Assembly: GCA_902495075.1 (NCBI GenBank)
Contig: CABUVO010000044.1
Span: 1 to 24,819, forward strand
Direction of reading: 5' to 3'
DNA: 24,819 bases
From: an uncultured Porphyromonadaceae bacterium
GTDB taxonomy: Bacteria > Bacteroidota > Bacteroidia > Bacteroidales > Muribaculaceae
The translations under genes were made by a program, and so were the position numbers. Numbering within the stretch: the stretch's first letter is position 1; every line of letters begins with the position of its first letter. Shown in pieces: positions 24,279 through 24,819 of the stretch. The notes under the pieces were generated by a model that worked only from the letters and a program-made list of their open reading frames with translations, was not told the DNA's origin and made no database searches.

Positions 24279-24498
24279 AGAATTCATAGAGAAATTCGCC
24301 GAGATATTCGACGATACAGACGCATCAGTACTCAAACCGGAGACAAAATTCCGCGAGCTTGACGAATGGAGCTCACTCTCCGCACTCGGACTGATCGCTC
24401 TGGCAGACGAGGAATTCGATGTGGAGCTTAAGGCAGACGACATGCGCAAGGCGGATACGATCCAGGAAATCTTTGAGGTGATAAAAGACAAGGCTTGA
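24268..24498 (+). CDS. acyl carrier protein
   Basis: 76-aa acidic four-helix protein, the usual ACP length. LDEWSSLSALGLIALADEEF (31-50) is the helix II start; Ser36 in the SSL triplet is the expected 4'-phosphopantetheine attachment site (DSL in standard ACPs). This is a specialised ACP, not the fatty-acid AcpP, as judged by the EWSSL context and its place in the locus. It overlaps the upstream glycosyltransferase by 11 bases, and an SDR begins two bases downstream. Such ACP-SDR groups in Bacteroidales glycan loci usually build or carry an acyl group for modifying an amino sugar. The acyl chain is unknown. Confidence 0.88.
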   Translation: MEIKEFIEKFAEIFDDTDASVLKPETKFRELDEWSSLSALGLIALADEEFDVELKADDMRKADTIQEIFEVIKDKA

Positions 24499-24499
24499 T

Positions 24500-24819
24500 A
24501 TGGCGGACTCCTGCAACAATCCATTTTCACTTGAAGGAAAGACAATCCTTGTGACGGGGGCATCCTCCGGAATAGGGAGGGCAATAGCCGTGGAGTGCAG
24601 TAAAATGGGCGCCACGCTCGTAATAACAGGGCGCGACAGGACCCGACTGCAACAGACGCTTGACAGCCTCAGCAAAGGCAGTCACACCTCCTTCATTGCG
24701 GACCTCGCTACGCAGGAAGGCATCGAGGGTCTTGTCGCGGAAATCCCCAAGCTTGACGGCATCGTCCTCGCCGCCGGAATCGTAGAGATGCGCCCCGTGC
24801 TGTTCGCCGGAACTGACAA
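24500..24819 (+). CDS. short-chain dehydrogenase/reductase, partial (FabG-like)
   Basis: The frame opens with ATG at 24500 and runs off the end of the window after about 106 codons. The start is MADSCNNPFSLEGKTILVTG, followed by TGASSGIGRAIA (NAD(P)-binding TGxxxGxG) and then TGRDRTRL, whose Arg suggests NADPH use. ADLATQEG and LDGIVLAAGI follow, the last being the NNAG motif in variant form. The catalytic Ser-Tyr-Lys lies beyond the edge. It is GC-rich relative to the glycosyltransferases. Next to an ACP, a 3-oxoacyl-ACP reductase-like activity is likely, but a sugar or other ketone reductase cannot be excluded. Confidence 0.85.
   Translation, partial: MADSCNNPFSLEGKTILVTGASSGIGRAIAVECSKMGATLVITGRDRTRLQQTLDSLSKGSHTSFIADLATQEGIEGLVAEIPKLDGIVLAAGIVEMRPVLFAGTD

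Noticed and set aside
1..24819. tRNA, rRNA or insertion sequence genes
   Set aside because: I saw no tRNA cloverleaf, rRNA core sequence or transposase motif anywhere in the window by eye.

Overview
The window reads as a capsular or exopolysaccharide biosynthesis locus of a gut-type Bacteroidales bacterium; a Muribaculaceae-like host is my guess. The grounds are a UpxY/NusG-type antiterminator domain at the head of the locus, low-GC variable glycan genes set among higher-GC conserved genes, a TAnnTTTG-type -7 box, and the sugar gene repertoire. All convincing genes lie on the + strand.

Layout. Positions 1-264 form a leader with a perfect 11-bp inverted repeat overlapping a candidate -7 box. 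Gene 1 (265-1707) fuses a degenerate tyrosine-recombinase fold to a UpxY/NusG-like antiterminator. A heptanucleotide repeat (1717-1833) and a small unknown gene (1891-2262) follow. After a 300-bp gap comes the capsule operon: Wzx flippase, Wzy-like polymerase and two glycosyltransferases. Next is a UDP-N-acetyl-L-fucosamine module (CapE, an extra cupin, CapF, and CapG further on). An MBOAT/SGNH acylation pair sits inside this module. GlmS and a hexapeptide acyltransferase close the first half. Many junctions overlap or nearly touch, so a long polycistronic message controlled by the leading antiterminator is likely.

Positions 16200-20500 look like an interlude. A nucleotidyltransferase domain is fused to a complete dGTPase (16315-18528), with its own candidate promoter. 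A repeat-rich 560-bp non-coding stretch follows, then an aspartate-aminotransferase-like gene (19089-20297), then 210 bp of REP-like hairpins. Neither gene has an obvious role in making the glycan.

Capsule genes resume at 20508: a UDP-glucuronate 4-epimerase-like enzyme, a second hexapeptide acyltransferase and two more GT4 glycosyltransferases. The window ends in an acyl carrier protein plus the start of a short-chain dehydrogenase, the beginning of an acyl-ACP module. The predicted glycan contains FucNAc, probably a uronic acid, and acyl decorations. No initiating phosphoglycosyltransferase and no Wza/Wzc export genes are in view.

The two most unusual proteins are the recombinase-fold/antiterminator fusion and the nucleotidyltransferase-dGTPase fusion. 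The second is a candidate nucleotide-metabolism or anti-phage factor carried as cargo inside a capsule locus. All calls rest on reading motifs by eye; no searches were run.
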